From Paraclostridium dentum (GTDB lineage Bacteria; Bacillota; Clostridia; Peptostreptococcales; Peptostreptococcaceae), in the NCBI RefSeq assembly GCF_012922555.1, contig NZ_WIPK01000016.1, positions 1 through 45,830 on the forward strand: 45,830 nucleotides of DNA. Direction: 5' to 3'. The notes under the pieces are model-generated. The model was not told the origin of the DNA. It saw nothing but the letters and a program-made list of their open reading frames with translations, and did not search any database. Below are positions 15,516 to 24,401 of this stretch, in pieces. The translations under genes and the position numbers were made by a program. Each line of letters begins with the position of its first letter. Positions within the stretch are counted from its first letter, which is position 1.

Positions 15516-15771
15516 TCTTAAAATATGTCAACTTGATAATTACAAAAAAGTTTAAATAATCAAATGTATATAGATATTAAACATTTCAATTATAGTAGAA
15601 ATAGTAGACAAATAAATCAAAATGTGTCATATTGATAATTTTAAAAAATTATTATGTATCAAAACTTCAAGTTAAATGCTAAGTGATTGAAAATACTAAT
15701 GTTTAACTATCTAAAATTATAATGATTTCAAAAAAGATTTATATAAAGGCAACACATTGATAATTAAAATT
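15516..15771. repeat. Iteron-like sites downstream of rep
   Basis: Three dispersed iteron relatives, ATGTCAACTTGATAATTA at about 15524, TGTGTCATATTGATAATT at about 15622 and CAACACATTGATAATTA at about 15750. No gene is seen here. They may be incompatibility (copy-control) sites. Confidence 0.6.
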
Positions 15772-15811
15772 AAAAAGATACTGTTTTTTAATTAAAAAAC
15801 AGTATCTTTTT
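15772..15811. terminator. Bidirectional terminator between rep and the Cro-type regulator
   Basis: Perfect 40-base palindrome, AAAAAGATACTGTTTTTTAA mirrored. Confidence 0.85.
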
Positions 15812-15823
15812 GATTAACTATAG

Positions 15824-16045
15824 CTATTTACCATCTTCAATATCTTCAACATATTCTAAAATATCTCCTGGCTGGCAGTCCAATATTTTACAAATACTAT
15901 TTAAAGTTGTAAACCTAACAGCTTTAGCTTTATTATTTTTTAATATGGAAAGATTAGCCATAGTGATTCCAAGCTTTTCAGAAAGTTCCGTTGAACTCAT
16001 TTTTCTCTTTGCCATCATTACATCTAAGTTAACTATAATCGCCAT
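15824..16045 (-). CDS. Cro/CI-type HTH regulator
   Basis: 73 aa behind AAGGAG. Compact XRE-type helix-turn-helix with the YozG-like pattern: NLDVMMAKRKMSSTELSEKLGI (start of domain), TMANLSILKNNKAKAVRF, and the C-terminal CQPGDILEYV. Proteins of this size commonly sit beside DUF2975 membrane proteins, as here. It ends a minus-strand operon of four genes (17283 to 15824) and probably controls it. Confidence 0.88.
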   Translation of the reverse strand: MAIIVNLDVMMAKRKMSSTELSEKLGITMANLSILKNNKAKAVRFTTLNSICKILDCQPGDILEYVEDIEDGK

Positions 16046-16054
16046 AATATCTCC

Positions 16055-16543
16055 TTATATAGTCTTATCATTTTCTTCCTTTATTTCAATTGCCATAGTA
16101 TATAACCTACCTAATACCAAACTTAAGAATCCTATAGCTAAAGAAATAAATGAAACTAAAATAGCTGGTATTATGTTAAGGGCATAAAGGTAAACATTAA
16201 ATAAGTAACATAAAAATAATTGTACCACATTAAATATCAAAATTTCACTAAAAGCACATATTGCTATGGATTTTAGATGATAAGGAATTTGTCTTGAAAA
16301 AGGATTTTTTTTAGCTATCAAATTACATAATTTTTTTAATGATATTAATGCTATTAAATAAGGAATTGCACATATATATACTCCTAAAGATAAAATAATA
16401 GGTATATTTGAGCCAACTATACCTAGGCTGCTTTTAAAAAAAGCGGTAAGACCTAGTGGTAAGAATAGAAGTAGGCAGATTGTTAGTCCTATCCCTACCA
16501 AAACAATGTTATTTAGTATTTTTGAACTAATATTTTTTTCCAT
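16055..16543 (-). CDS. DUF2975-type membrane protein, copy A
   Basis: 162 aa with four membrane helices (about 11-33, 44-66, 90-116, 125-149). Family marks are SSKILNNIVLVGI at the N-terminus and KKLCNLIAKKNPFS in the central loop. It is separated by 9 bases from the downstream Cro-type regulator, the usual partner of this family. Its neighbour at 16564 is a clear paralogue in the same order of motifs. The biochemical role is unknown. Confidence 0.78.
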   Translation of the reverse strand: MEKNISSKILNNIVLVGIGLTICLLLFLPLGLTAFFKSSLGIVGSNIPIILSLGVYICAIPYLIALISLKKLCNLIAKKNPFSRQIPYHLKSIAICAFSEILIFNVVQLFLCYLFNVYLYALNIIPAILVSFISLAIGFLSLVLGRLYTMAIEIKEENDKTI

Positions 16544-16563
16544 AATTATGACCTCGATTTTTT

Positions 16564-17040
16564 TTATTTGATGTTTTTTATTTTAATTATTTCGTAATTG
16601 ATTTTATACAAAACAAAACTAAAAAGTCCTATAAATAAAGAAATAAATGAAATTAAAACAGTTGGAATTAGGTTAATCGAATATAAATAAATATCAAATA
16701 AATTACACAAAGATAATTGTACCATATTAAATACAAAAAATTCACTAAAAGCACATAAAGATATTGTTTTTAATAAATAAGTAGCTTCCTTTGAAAATGG
16801 ATTTTTATTATCTATTAAACCACATAATTTTTTCAGTGTAATTAATGCTATTAAATAAGGAATTATGCATATATAAACTCCGGTTGAAACAAATAAAGAT
16901 ATATTTCCACCTACTAATCCCAAAGTATTTTTAAAAAAATAGTTGAACAATAAAGGTATAAGTAAAAACAATATTAGAGTTATAAATATACCTATTGAGA
17001 CAATATTATTTAGAATTCTTGAGCTAAAATTTTTATTCAT
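16564..17040 (-). CDS. DUF2975-type membrane protein, copy B
   Basis: 158 aa, paralogue of the next gene: FSSRILNNIVSIGI, KKLCGLIDNKNPFSKEA and AFSEFFVFNMVQLSLCNLF align position for position with copy A. Four membrane helices. A tandem duplication followed by divergence is the simplest reading; the two may form a heteromeric complex. Ribosome site AGGATA is weaker than in copy A. Confidence 0.78.
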   Translation of the reverse strand: MNKNFSSRILNNIVSIGIFITLILFLLIPLLFNYFFKNTLGLVGGNISLFVSTGVYICIIPYLIALITLKKLCGLIDNKNPFSKEATYLLKTISLCAFSEFFVFNMVQLSLCNLFDIYLYSINLIPTVLISFISLFIGLFSFVLYKINYEIIKIKNIK

Positions 17041-17067
17041 TATTTCATATCCTATTTTAAAAGATAT

Positions 17068-17283
17068 CTATTGGCTAATATGTTTTTTCTTAAATAGAGA
17101 TAGTATAACCCTAAAAATTAAAGCTAAAATTCCTATGAAAGAAAATAACCAGAATGTAGGTATTAAGAAAAATGGTTCTATAAGAGTTCCATCTGCGGCA
17201 ACTTCAGATCCTATAATATTGAAAATTACTAAACATCCTAGTGCTATTAAAAATGGTATTGAATATAATATATTTTTTTTCAT
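17068..17283 (-). CDS. 71-aa two-helix membrane protein
   Basis: ATG behind AAAGGAG. Helices at about 4-24 and 40-62, ending in the basic tail LFKKKHISQ. It is the first gene of the operon with the two DUF2975 proteins and the regulator, 27 bases before copy B. Unknown family. Confidence 0.62.
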   Translation of the reverse strand: MKKNILYSIPFLIALGCLVIFNIIGSEVAADGTLIEPFFLIPTFWLFSFIGILALIFRVILSLFKKKHISQ

Positions 17284-17487
17284 TGTAGATTCTCCTTTTA
17301 ATTTGCTTTAATTAAATTATAACAGGTAATTATAATAAATCAATATTAAATTATTGTTTTTCGATAAAAAAATATTCTTTAGGAATATTTAGATATAAAA
17401 TAAATAATGAAATTGCATAAAATATTATATAGAGTTTAATTAGATATTTATATGAATTAAGGTTAAATAATTTATAATTATAAATAA

Positions 17488-17532
17488 AAAAGGATCTAAA
17501 AGATTAAATAATAAAAATCTTTTAAATCCTTG
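17488..17532 (-). terminator. Terminator of the coiled-coil/HTH gene
   Basis: Minus strand: CCAAGGATTTAAAAGAT, loop, ATCTTTTAGATCCTTTTTT. The remaining DNA of 17284-17588 shows only the operon promoter region and no gene. Confidence 0.7.
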
Positions 17533-17588
17533 GTAAAATGTATAAAAATAATATTAATTAATCCATTCAACTTATATTTTCTAAACAG

Positions 17589-17957
17589 TTAATCATAATA
17601 ACCATTAATTACTTTAGAGATAGTACATATACTCCAATTAGAAATATTGCTTATTTCTCTATAAGTATACTTTTTCATATTGAATAAATTTTTTATATTG
17701 TCTATATCATTTTGTGATATTTTTTTACTTCTTGGCTTTAAATTTGGATTAAACTCTTTAAGTTGGTTTTTTAATTTGGATATTTCATTTACGGATTCTT
17801 TATAGTATTTTCTCCACTCATTAATAAGATTTTCTTGCTTTTCCATTTCAGATTTTAATTTAACAACTTCTTCTTCTAATTTTGAAATTTTAATTTCGAG
17901 TCTAGTTTTTTCAAATTGAAGTTTTTCAACTTGCTTTTTATTAGATAAACTAATCAT
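17589..17957 (-). CDS. Coiled-coil plus resolvase-like HTH protein
   Basis: 122 aa. Residues 5-72 are a continuous heptad-rich coiled coil (EKTRLEIKISKLEEEVVKLK); 78-122 form a helix-turn-helix of the resolvase/Hin type (ISQNDIDNIKNLF, YTYREISNISNWSICTISKVI). There is no catalytic recombinase domain, so it should be a dimeric DNA-binding protein. Ribosome site GGAGGT. Plasmid-borne proteins of this build are often replication or partition accessories; nothing local decides. Confidence 0.68.
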   Translation of the reverse strand: MISLSNKKQVEKLQFEKTRLEIKISKLEEEVVKLKSEMEKQENLINEWRKYYKESVNEISKLKNQLKEFNPNLKPRSKKISQNDIDNIKNLFNMKKYTYREISNISNWSICTISKVINGYYD

Positions 17958-18241
17958 AAAAAACCTCCGTTAATAAGCTACTTAACATTAACTGTAGTAT
18001 ATTCTAAAAAAAAATCAACTATTTTTTTTGAAAACCTAAATTTATTATTGTTAACAAGCTAAATAACAAATAGAAAATAAAAACTATTAAATTCCTAGTT
18101 GAAATAAATATTTGCAAATGTGAAGAGCTTTAAATATTCATGTGTAAACTAAAAAGCTGAATTGAATACATTATTAGTATGAATTTTTAGATATTAATTA
18201 AATTAACAAAAAAAGATTGAACAGAAGGGGTAGATTGACAC

Positions 18242-18619
18242 ATGGAGGAGAAACACAAAGAAGAGTACTTTAATATTATTAAGGAAATCTTGGGTACTGA
18301 ATCTAACATAAGTAAATCCTTTGATGTATTACTAAATAAAATTATACTAAATGAATTTGATTCTATAGATGACTATAACTATAAATTAAATTTAATAAAA
18401 GATATTTTAAGATATCATAACGAAAGAACGTATTTATTACAAAAAATATTGCATGATTATTTAAATTTAATTACATTTTCAAATGAGTTTAAAGATTTAA
18501 AAATTAATGATAATACATCTAAAGATAATTACATTAATAAAAATAATTTAAATAAGGATTTAGAAGAATTAAAGATTGATGATGATTATGAAATAATAGA
18601 TAGGTGTAAAGTAGATTAA
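18242..18619 (+). CDS. Hypothetical acidic protein
   Basis: 125 aa, ATG after AAGGGG. Highly charged, no membrane segment, mostly predicted helical, Asn/Asp/Lys-rich C-terminal third. I recognise no motif. It converges on the membrane gene at 18680 across a shared terminator. Confidence 0.5.
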   Translation: MEEKHKEEYFNIIKEILGTESNISKSFDVLLNKIILNEFDSIDDYNYKLNLIKDILRYHNERTYLLQKILHDYLNLITFSNEFKDLKINDNTSKDNYINKNNLNKDLEELKIDDDYEIIDRCKVD

Positions 18620-18655
18620 TACTTATAATTTTGTATATATACAATTTAATCATGC

Positions 18656-18694
18656 AATAAAAAAAGATTAAATATACATTTAATCTTTTTTATG
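18656..18694. terminator. Bidirectional terminator with ATTAAAT palindrome
   Basis: AAAAAAGATTAAAT..ATTTAATCTTTTTT. The core at 18667-18684 is the ATTAAATATACATTTAAT element found before parA. Confidence 0.8.
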
Positions 18695-18949
18695 GTTTCT
18701 TGTTTTTCGTTGAAATAATTTGTTATTTTTAAATGATATTTTTATAAATGCAAATATACATAAAATAGAAAGTAAAAAAAGTAGTATATACGAAAGTAAA
18801 TTTTTTATACCAAATAATAAAATTATATTGATAATTAAAAAAGTTCCATAAAAAACATACTTATTTGCATCTTTATCATCTGTATGATTTAAACTTAGTG
18901 CCAATATAGACAATAAGATAAAAATCAAATTTGTTAGCATAATTATCAC
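18680..18949 (-). CDS. Small membrane protein, unknown
   Basis: 89 aa, helices at about 3-20, 30-46 and 50-70, strongly basic tail (SFKNNKLFQRKTRNHKKD). The start is preceded only by a weak site (GGTGAT). Unknown family. Its 3' end overlaps the bidirectional terminator. Confidence 0.5.
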   Translation of the reverse strand: MIIMLTNLIFILLSILALSLNHTDDKDANKYVFYGTFLIINIILLFGIKNLLSYILLFLLSILCIFAFIKISFKNNKLFQRKTRNHKKD

Positions 18950-19130
18950 CTACAAAGTTATTTTTATTTAATAAACTACTTTAATATGTATAGTAATAAG
19001 TTATACCCGTATATATGTTTTTGTAGCAGAAAATTCATATATATGGACAATATATTAATACTTAATTATATTTAAACTTTTAATACTAGAGATAACATGA
19101 AGTATCTATTAAATTAATTTTAGTATTTAA

Positions 19131-19592
19131 CTATTTTAGTGACTTTATATTTTCAATTATATGATCATGTATTTCAATCAATGAATCGATATCTTTAGAA
19201 TCTAGACCATCAAGAGCTAGTAACATTGCTTTATAAGCATATGCATTATTTTGTGATTGTTGGTAAAGATAATCACCTTTTTCTGTAAGATTTAGTATAA
19301 TCTTTCTTCTATCTATTGTTGATGATTTTCTTTCAACTATATTTTGTTCAACTAATTTATCTACTATTAAGCTTACGGAACTTTTTGAAAGCGACATTGA
19401 CATTACCTCAGTAAGATTTTTTAGTGTTAAGTCTGAATTTGTAGCTAATGCATTTAAAATAGATAATTGTTGTATAGTCATCCCCAGTTCATGAGCATTT
19501 TTTTTTGTAAAATCACTAGTTTCTTTTATCACTGAATAGAATGATTGCAATACTTCTATTGCTTTTTTTAATTTAGCGTCATTATAATCCAT
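19131..19592 (-). CDS. MarR-family transcriptional regulator
   Basis: 153 aa behind TTGGAGGG. Winged helix at about 35-105: LTLKNLTEVMSMSLSKSSVSLIVDKLVEQNIVERK, with the wing DRRKIILNLTEKG at 94-106, the MarR signature. Helical ends form the dimer interface. It lies downstream of the amidase gene in the same direction with a terminator between, so the link is only proximity. MarR proteins usually repress a nearby exporter or enzyme gene. Confidence 0.9.
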   Translation of the reverse strand: MDYNDAKLKKAIEVLQSFYSVIKETSDFTKKNAHELGMTIQQLSILNALATNSDLTLKNLTEVMSMSLSKSSVSLIVDKLVEQNIVERKSSTIDRRKIILNLTEKGDYLYQQSQNNAYAYKAMLLALDGLDSKDIDSLIEIHDHIIENIKSLK

Positions 19593-19700
19593 GAGTGCCC
19601 TCCAAAAAAATATTTTATGTTTAAATAGTTTTATATTAAAATTATTTAAACATAAAAATTTATTGATGTCAATTTTTATATACTATAATTATAGTATATA

Positions 19701-19742
19701 AAAATCCATCAGAAAACATTAATATGAAGTCTGATGGATTTA
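19701..19742 (-). terminator. Terminator of the amidase gene
   Basis: AAATCCATCAGA / TCTGATGGATTT stem, 20 bases past the amidase stop codon on the minus strand. Confidence 0.75.
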
Positions 19743-19757
19743 CTATTTAATATATAA

Positions 19758-21389
19758 CTAGTACTTTAAATTAGGGTCTTTTCTATATTTAGTATTGTTT
19801 TCATATACATGAGCTATTTTTAATAATTTACCTTCTTCAAATTTAGATCCTACAAAAGTAATGCCTATTGGCTCTCCACTACTTTTATATCCAGCAGGAA
19901 CAGTAAGAGCTGGATAACCTGCAGGTGCATATGCGGTTGCAGCTTGATTACTTAAAGATACTATTACATCTGCATTTTTTAATATACTATCTATTTCTTT
20001 ACTAGCTATGTTTTTATTGGACTCAACTAAGTTTTTATATTCTTCATAAGTCATTTTATTTGATAGGGATTTTTCTAATAAATCTTGGCCATAAGGAGCT
20101 CTATTTTCTAAATCTTCTTTATTAATATCAATTATATCCTTTAAGCTATTTACCCCATTAACTTTAGCGATTTTTAGATATTTATCTATATCAAATTTAA
20201 ACCCAGCCTCTAGTGCTTCACTCATTTTTATGTTATTAACTTCATCAGAGAATGAAACTATCTGAGTTTGAGTTCCCATACCTTTGAATTCTTTTTCTAT
20301 TCTTTCTAAAATATCAGATTCATTGCTTCTAGCCACAAAAGGTTTAAGTATAGCTACTTTTAGACCTTTTATTGATTTTTCAGTTAAATAGTTACTATAA
20401 TTTTCATCTAAGTTTTTAGAGGATATTGTATCTTTATCATTTGCATCATATCCATATATAGAACTAAGTATTAAAGCCGCATCATCAACATTTTTAGAGA
20501 TTACACCAGCTGTATCTTGTGATTCAGCTATAGGGACTATTCTATCTCTACTAACCAATCCTATAGATGGCTTTATTCCTACAACAGAATTCTGACTAGA
20601 TGGATATATTATAGATCCAGCTGTTTCAGTTCCTATTGATGCAACAGAAAACCCACTTGCAACAGATGATGCTGATCCAGAGCTAGACCCACCAACATCA
20701 AATTTACCATAAGGATTTTGTGTTTGGCCTCCTAAAGCTGAGTATCCATTAGATGATTTTGTAGTCATATAGTTTGCGAATTCGCTTAGATTAGTTTTAC
20801 CTAGTATAATTGCTCCTTCAGATCTTAACTTTTTAACAATAAAAGAATCTTCATCTAAAATAGAGTCCTTTAAAGCGTAAGAACCTGCAGTAGTATGCAT
20901 TTTATCTGAAGTACCTATATTTGCTTTTAAAGTTATTGGAATACCATATAACTTTCCAGATCTTGTTTCTTTATCTTTTTCTCTTGCAATTTTAATTACA
21001 TCAGGATTTAATTCTATTATTGAATTTAGTTTATTTATATCATATTTTTCAATTCTTTTTAAATAATAAATAACTAATTCCTCACAAGTAAGCTTTTTAG
21101 AATCATATAGAGATTGAATATCTTTTATATTTGCATTTGATATCAAATTACCAATGTTTTTGAATTTTAAATCACTCATTTGATCTAATTCAGCTTTAAA
21201 TTGATTTATATTAATATCATTTTTTGATTTAGTAACTTTTTTTTCATCATACTGCATTTTAACTTGTTTGCTAATGCTATTCTCAATAATAAATGAAGTG
21301 AATTTCACAATTATTTTTTGAAAATTAAAGGCTATAATAACAATGAATATAACAATTACTATTAATGAATATTTTAAAAAATTTTTCAC
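19758..21389 (-). CDS. Membrane-anchored amidase (amidase signature family)
   Basis: 543 aa from a GTG start; AGGAGA lies inside the codons that follow an earlier ATG (21404), which favours the GTG. An N-terminal hydrophobic helix (about 6-27) anchors it outside. The catalytic Ser-cisSer-Lys set is visible: Lys in GIPITLKANIG, then GGSSSGSASSVASGF with the cis-serine, and the nucleophile Ser in GTETAGSIIYPSS. The C-terminus carries the family's YPALTVPAGY. It hydrolyses an amide whose identity is unknown, perhaps a peptide amide, at the cell surface. Length is normal. Confidence 0.88.
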   Translation of the reverse strand: MKNFLKYSLIVIVIFIVIIAFNFQKIIVKFTSFIIENSISKQVKMQYDEKKVTKSKNDININQFKAELDQMSDLKFKNIGNLISNANIKDIQSLYDSKKLTCEELVIYYLKRIEKYDINKLNSIIELNPDVIKIAREKDKETRSGKLYGIPITLKANIGTSDKMHTTAGSYALKDSILDEDSFIVKKLRSEGAIILGKTNLSEFANYMTTKSSNGYSALGGQTQNPYGKFDVGGSSSGSASSVASGFSVASIGTETAGSIIYPSSQNSVVGIKPSIGLVSRDRIVPIAESQDTAGVISKNVDDAALILSSIYGYDANDKDTISSKNLDENYSNYLTEKSIKGLKVAILKPFVARSNESDILERIEKEFKGMGTQTQIVSFSDEVNNIKMSEALEAGFKFDIDKYLKIAKVNGVNSLKDIIDINKEDLENRAPYGQDLLEKSLSNKMTYEEYKNLVESNKNIASKEIDSILKNADVIVSLSNQAATAYAPAGYPALTVPAGYKSSGEPIGITFVGSKFEEGKLLKIAHVYENNTKYRKDPNLKY

Positions 21390-21662
21390 GATTTCTCTCC
21401 TCATATTTATAATTTAAGACTAGTTAATTTTAATTAAATTATAAATTAGTATTTTCTTATTTTTTCATAAAAACTAGTAGTTATTTTTTTAGTGTTACCT
21501 CCTTGAGGAAATTCTATCATAGAAAAAAGGAATTAAATCTTAATGTTTTCTTTCTTTAAGTGTCTTTTTCGTAACATAGATTAGAAGATGTTAATATATA
21601 TGAATTATTTTGATTTGATTATTAAAATGAGAATGTAAAATTTGTAATTAAGATTAAAATAC

Positions 21663-21709
21663 AGATAATAAAAAAGGTGACCTAAAATTCAGATCACCTT
21701 TTTATTATC
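21663..21709 (-). terminator. Terminator of the gene at 21777
   Basis: AGATAATAAAAAGGTGA pairs with TCACCTTTTTATTATCT. Confidence 0.8.
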
Positions 21710-21776
21710 TTTAGTTTTGCAAAATTATAAATAATTAAATTAACCAATCGTAAATCGAAATATTAGTATTTGAGCA

Positions 21777-22109
21777 TTAAAAAGTAAATAGTGCGATGGT
21801 TGATATTGTAGATAAAGCTCCTAGAATTAATCTCCTAGAATTAAATCCCTTTTTATATCTAATTAAATATAGAAATAAATTAAAAAATAATAAAATCATT
21901 AAAATTTCAAGAACAATTTTTTTTACAATAAAGTTAGTAGGCAAAGCTGTAACTGTTATAAATAGCTCAGATAAAGTAATTAAACTTAGAACTATAAAAA
22001 TTGATTTTTTTCTTAGTACTTTTCCTTTTTTAAATAAAGTAAAAAATAAAGTTAATAGACCTGTTAGTATAAAAAATATACCTATGATTGTCATTAATAA
22101 AAATACCAT
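21777..22109 (-). CDS. Small four-helix membrane protein
   Basis: 110 aa behind AAAGGGAGA. Helices at about 2-24, 34-52, 60-82 and 92-108 with basic cytoplasmic loops (KKGKVLRKK, RYKKGFNSRR). Nothing identifies a family. Monocistronic. A complementary ORF of 117 codons on the plus strand has no ribosome site and is a shadow. Confidence 0.6.
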   Translation of the reverse strand: MVFLLMTIIGIFFILTGLLTLFFTLFKKGKVLRKKSIFIVLSLITLSELFITVTALPTNFIVKKIVLEILMILLFFNLFLYLIRYKKGFNSRRLILGALSTISTIALFTF

Positions 22110-22489
22110 AAATTCTCCCTTTTTAATTTTAAATATGCATGTAGAGTAGAAATAATACTATTAAACAGGTTATATTATTTAACGATAACATGACAAACTT
22201 AATAATTATACATTTTGATATAAAAATTAGTCTTATATTTACATACTATTTTTCATTATATAGAGACCGATAAAGTTATAATACGGCGATAATATCAATT
22301 ATTATATAGTAAAGTTAATAAATTATTATTTTTGTAAATCATAGTTATATGGTTTTGATGCTTTAATAGATTACAAAGTTTTTAGAGCAGAACATAATTG
22401 AATAGTTAATTTTAAAAAGCTTATTAACATAAAATAGTTGGGTATATAGTTTTTAAATTTTAATGTAGGTATATTTAGTTCGAAGCAAA
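22110..22489. other. Gap with no supported gene
   Basis: A 61-codon open frame at 22371-22556 (minus) has no ribosome site and overlaps a terminator, so I do not call it. Nothing else is seen. Confidence 0.5.
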
Positions 22490-22520
22490 AAAAATATAGT
22501 AAATTATTTACTATATTTTT
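22490..22520 (-). terminator. Terminator of the vanY-R-S-like operon
   Basis: AAAAATATAGTAAA / TTTACTATATTTTT, followed on the minus strand by a run of T, 60 bases after the kinase stop. Confidence 0.75.
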
Positions 22521-22579
22521 AAAATGGAAAATATATTTATGGAGAACTAAATACATTATTATATAAATAAAGATGCATT

Positions 22580-23698
22580 TTAGCCTAAATTTAGATGAAC
22601 TTCAAATATTGTGCAATTATAGTCACTCGATACAGAAATACTACCATCATGCATTTCTATTATATTTTTAGTAATTGCTAATCCTAATCCAGATCCACCA
22701 TCATTTCTATTTCTGGATTTTTCTACTCTATAAAACCTATCAAATATATATGGTAAATCAATTGCTGGTATAGGGTCTCCATAATTTATAATTTGTACTA
22801 TTGCAAAATTATCTACTTTTTTAGTTGTTATATCGATGAATTTACCATTTTTTCCATATTTCATAGCATTAGTAATTAAATTTTCAAATGCCCTTACGAG
22901 TTTAACTGGATCTGCTTGAATTGTAAGTTTATCCTCTGAAAAATTTAGTCTACACTTTACATTTTCATTCTTTAGCATATATTCAAATTGAGATATAATT
23001 TGGCCCAATAGCTCCACTAGATTTATTTTTATTGTATTTAAAGGCATGGAATTATTCTGCATTTTAGTAAGATCAAATAAATCATTTATAAGTATGTTTA
23101 AAGTTTTTGCTTTTTCATAAGCAATACTTGTGTAGTATCTAAGTTGAATTTCATCTTTATATTTATCTTCTTCTATAAGGCTTAAATATCCAATTATAGA
23201 AGTTAAAGGAGTTCTTAGATCATGAGAAACATTAGTTATTAAATCTGTTTTAGTTTGTTGAGCTTTTCTTTCCTCGATAGTTATATTCCTTAATTGATCA
23301 ATAATATTATTAATATTGGTAGCTAATTTTTTTATATTACCATTTGTATTTAACTTTATTTCACTATCTAAATTACCATTAGCCATTTTATCTACACTAT
23401 CGATAAGAGCAATTATATTACTACTTCTTTTATAAGATAGTGCAAAGTATATAATTAATGAAAGTATTGAAAATAAGACAATATATATTAAATCACCAGT
23501 TAAAAGGCTTTTAATGTACATAAAATAGTCAACAGAGTTATTGATTAATTCATACTTTGATTTTCTATACAACGAGTCTGATATTAGGTAAGCTGAATAT
23601 AAAAGGCCTCCGGATAACATGCAACTAATAATAAGGTTGAAAATTGGTTGAAACATATATTTTATGACAGGTAAACTTAATTTTATTTTATTTTTCAA
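22580..23698 (-). CDS. VanS-like sensor histidine kinase
   Basis: 372 aa from TTG inside the end of the regulator gene (11-bp overlap, coupled). Two membrane helices (about 17-39 and 69-88) flank a short 30-residue extracellular loop. HAMP-like region 90-140; HisKA with H159 in NVSHDLRTPLTS; N box ENLITNAMKYG; G2 box GSGLGLAI. Its place after vanY and an OmpR regulator suggests it senses cell-wall stress or an antibiotic. The loop is too short to show what is bound. Confidence 0.88.
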   Translation of the reverse strand: MKNKIKLSLPVIKYMFQPIFNLIISCMLSGGLLYSAYLISDSLYRKSKYELINNSVDYFMYIKSLLTGDLIYIVLFSILSLIIYFALSYKRSSNIIALIDSVDKMANGNLDSEIKLNTNGNIKKLATNINNIIDQLRNITIEERKAQQTKTDLITNVSHDLRTPLTSIIGYLSLIEEDKYKDEIQLRYYTSIAYEKAKTLNILINDLFDLTKMQNNSMPLNTIKINLVELLGQIISQFEYMLKNENVKCRLNFSEDKLTIQADPVKLVRAFENLITNAMKYGKNGKFIDITTKKVDNFAIVQIINYGDPIPAIDLPYIFDRFYRVEKSRNRNDGGSGLGLAITKNIIEMHDGSISVSSDYNCTIFEVHLNLG

Positions 23699-24377
23699 TT
23701 TTATAACCTACTCCCCACACAGTATGAATTACTTTTTGTCCATTAGTATATTTTTCAATTTTATCTCTTATTCTGCTCATATGAACCATAACTGTATTAT
23801 TAGATTGGAAATAATCCTCTTTCCATACTTTTCTAAATATATCTTCAGAGCTGAGAACAGAGCCTCTATTGACTGCTAAAAGGTATAGTATATCAAATTC
23901 CCTAGATGTAAGAGGAACCTCTTCTTCGTTTATAGTAACTCTATGTTGGTTTTTATCTATTGTTAATGTATCTATATTAATAATATTATCTGAGCTTGAA
24001 GCATTGTTGAAATAATAAGCTCTTCTTAAAAGGGCTTTAACTCTAACAACTAACTCCAAAGAATTGAATGGTTTTGTAAGGTAATCATCAGCACCCGTCA
24101 TTATTCCTTGTATCTTATCCATATCTTCTGATTTTGCACTAAGCATAAGTATCGGAATATTTAAATTTCTTCTAATTATACTGCAAACTTCCATACCATT
24201 TAGTTTAGGCATCATTACATCTAATATTATCAATTGTATACTTTCTTTCTCTAGTATATTAAGAGCATCTTCGCCATCGAAGGCTTTAACAACATTAAAG
24301 CCTTCGTTAGTAAGGCAGATTTCCAATAGATTTCTTATTTCATCATCATCATCTACAACAAGTATTTTACTTCTCAA
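23688..24377 (-). CDS. VanR-like OmpR-family response regulator
   Basis: 229 aa, TTG start behind AGGAGG. Receiver with D10/D11 and phospho-site D53 (LIILDVMMPKLNG), K at LTKPF. C-terminal winged helix about 130-228: VPLTSREFDILYLL, the transactivation loop, and SNNTVMVHMSRIRDKIEK recognition helix, WGVGYKIEK end. Middle gene of the vanY-R-S-like operon. It would activate the promoter before vanY. Confidence 0.92.
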   Translation of the reverse strand: MRSKILVVDDDDEIRNLLEICLTNEGFNVVKAFDGEDALNILEKESIQLIILDVMMPKLNGMEVCSIIRRNLNIPILMLSAKSEDMDKIQGIMTGADDYLTKPFNSLELVVRVKALLRRAYYFNNASSSDNIINIDTLTIDKNQHRVTINEEEVPLTSREFDILYLLAVNRGSVLSSEDIFRKVWKEDYFQSNNTVMVHMSRIRDKIEKYTNGQKVIHTVWGVGYKIEK

Positions 24378-24401
24378 TTTAAGTTAAACCTCCTAATTAG
24401 A

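Noticed and set aside
15810-16187. 125-codon plus-strand frame over the Cro-type gene
   Set aside because: Antisense shadow of two well-supported genes; no start signal.
16943-17311. 122-codon plus-strand frame over the membrane genes
   Set aside because: Antisense shadow; no ribosome site, and the opposite strand has better starts and family motifs.
22371-22556. 61-codon minus-strand frame
   Set aside because: No ribosome site and it contains the terminator of the vanY-like operon.
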